Source of the DNA: an uncultured Flavobacteriaceae bacterium
Lineage (GTDB): Bacteria; Bacteroidota; Bacteroidia; Flavobacteriales; Flavobacteriaceae
Direction: 5' to 3'
DNA: 64,000 nt
Assembly: GCA_947501845.1 (NCBI GenBank)
Contig: CANMXP010000019.1
Coordinates: 29,788-93,787, forward strand
Shown here: piece by piece, positions 63,994 to 64,000 of the stretch
How positions within the stretch are numbered: the stretch's first letter is position 1
Layout: each line of letters begins with the position of its first letter
Position numbers and translations under genes: made by a program
Notes under the pieces: model-generated
The model's input: the letters and a program-made list of their open reading frames with translations, nothing else
Told to the model about the DNA's origin: nothing
Database searches by the model: none

Positions 63994-64000
63994 CAAATAT

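Overview
The window comes from a marine-type member of the Flavobacteriaceae (Bacteroidota). The DNA is AT-rich, and a SusC/SusD pair sits at the left edge. Many lipoproteins carry the short Bacteroidota lipobox ending in SC followed by acidic residues. Two secreted proteins carry C-terminal type IX secretion sorting domains, and a Bacteroides-type tra operon and a BspA-like leucine-rich-repeat protein are present.

Layout. (1) 1-12670 is a uronate-utilisation locus: the 3' part of a SusC transporter, SusD and a third surface lipoprotein, a divergent LacI-type regulator, then a tight operon of fructuronate/mannonate reductase (SDR), UxuA, UxaC and a three-component TRAP transporter. Together these import a glucuronate-type sugar acid and convert it to 2-keto-3-deoxygluconate. 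(2) 12671-15060 holds three minus-strand genes of unknown function. They are separated by long nested palindromes with conserved ends that resemble integron attC sites, and the stretch stops at a truncated tyrosine-recombinase gene. (3) 15300-21767 carries a giant LRR_5/BspA-like T9SS-exported protein, a degenerate 66-bp tandem palindromic repeat, and a 118-bp copy of the 3' end plus terminator of the tRNA-Ser gene. (4) 21768-55593 is an island of about 33.8 kb bounded by that 118-bp direct repeat, which recurs at the intact tRNA-Ser(UGA), with a complete tyrosine integrase just inside the right end. It carries a tripartite hipBST-type toxin-antitoxin locus with palindromic operators and a decayed conjugation operon (a 5'-truncated traG joined to an unrelated truncated sensor gene, then traI-like, J, K, M, N). 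It also has two paralogous AraC regulators, each followed by the same 20-bp intergenic motif, and a secreted clan GH-A-like protein. Next comes a tandem array of six six-bladed kelch-type lipoproteins plus a seventh that keeps the N-terminal half but has a different C-terminal domain. The remainder includes an Rnl2-type RNA ligase, an AraC/beta-lactamase-like pair bounded by attC-like palindromes, and assorted lipoproteins. (5) 55667-64000 looks like ordinary chromosome: nitroreductase, DegT-family aminotransferase, Lrp/AsnC regulator, a minus-strand MFS/VOC/DJ-1 operon preceded by a tiny ORF and a terminator, a cytochrome P450 and a DUF1684 lipoprotein.

The most notable structure is the accretion of mobile DNA at tRNA-Ser: two integrases (one broken), two copies of the att region, and cassette-like genes bounded by related palindromes in two places and in both orientations. 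No homology search could be run. Family assignments rest on recognisable motifs, and match counts were made by eye.
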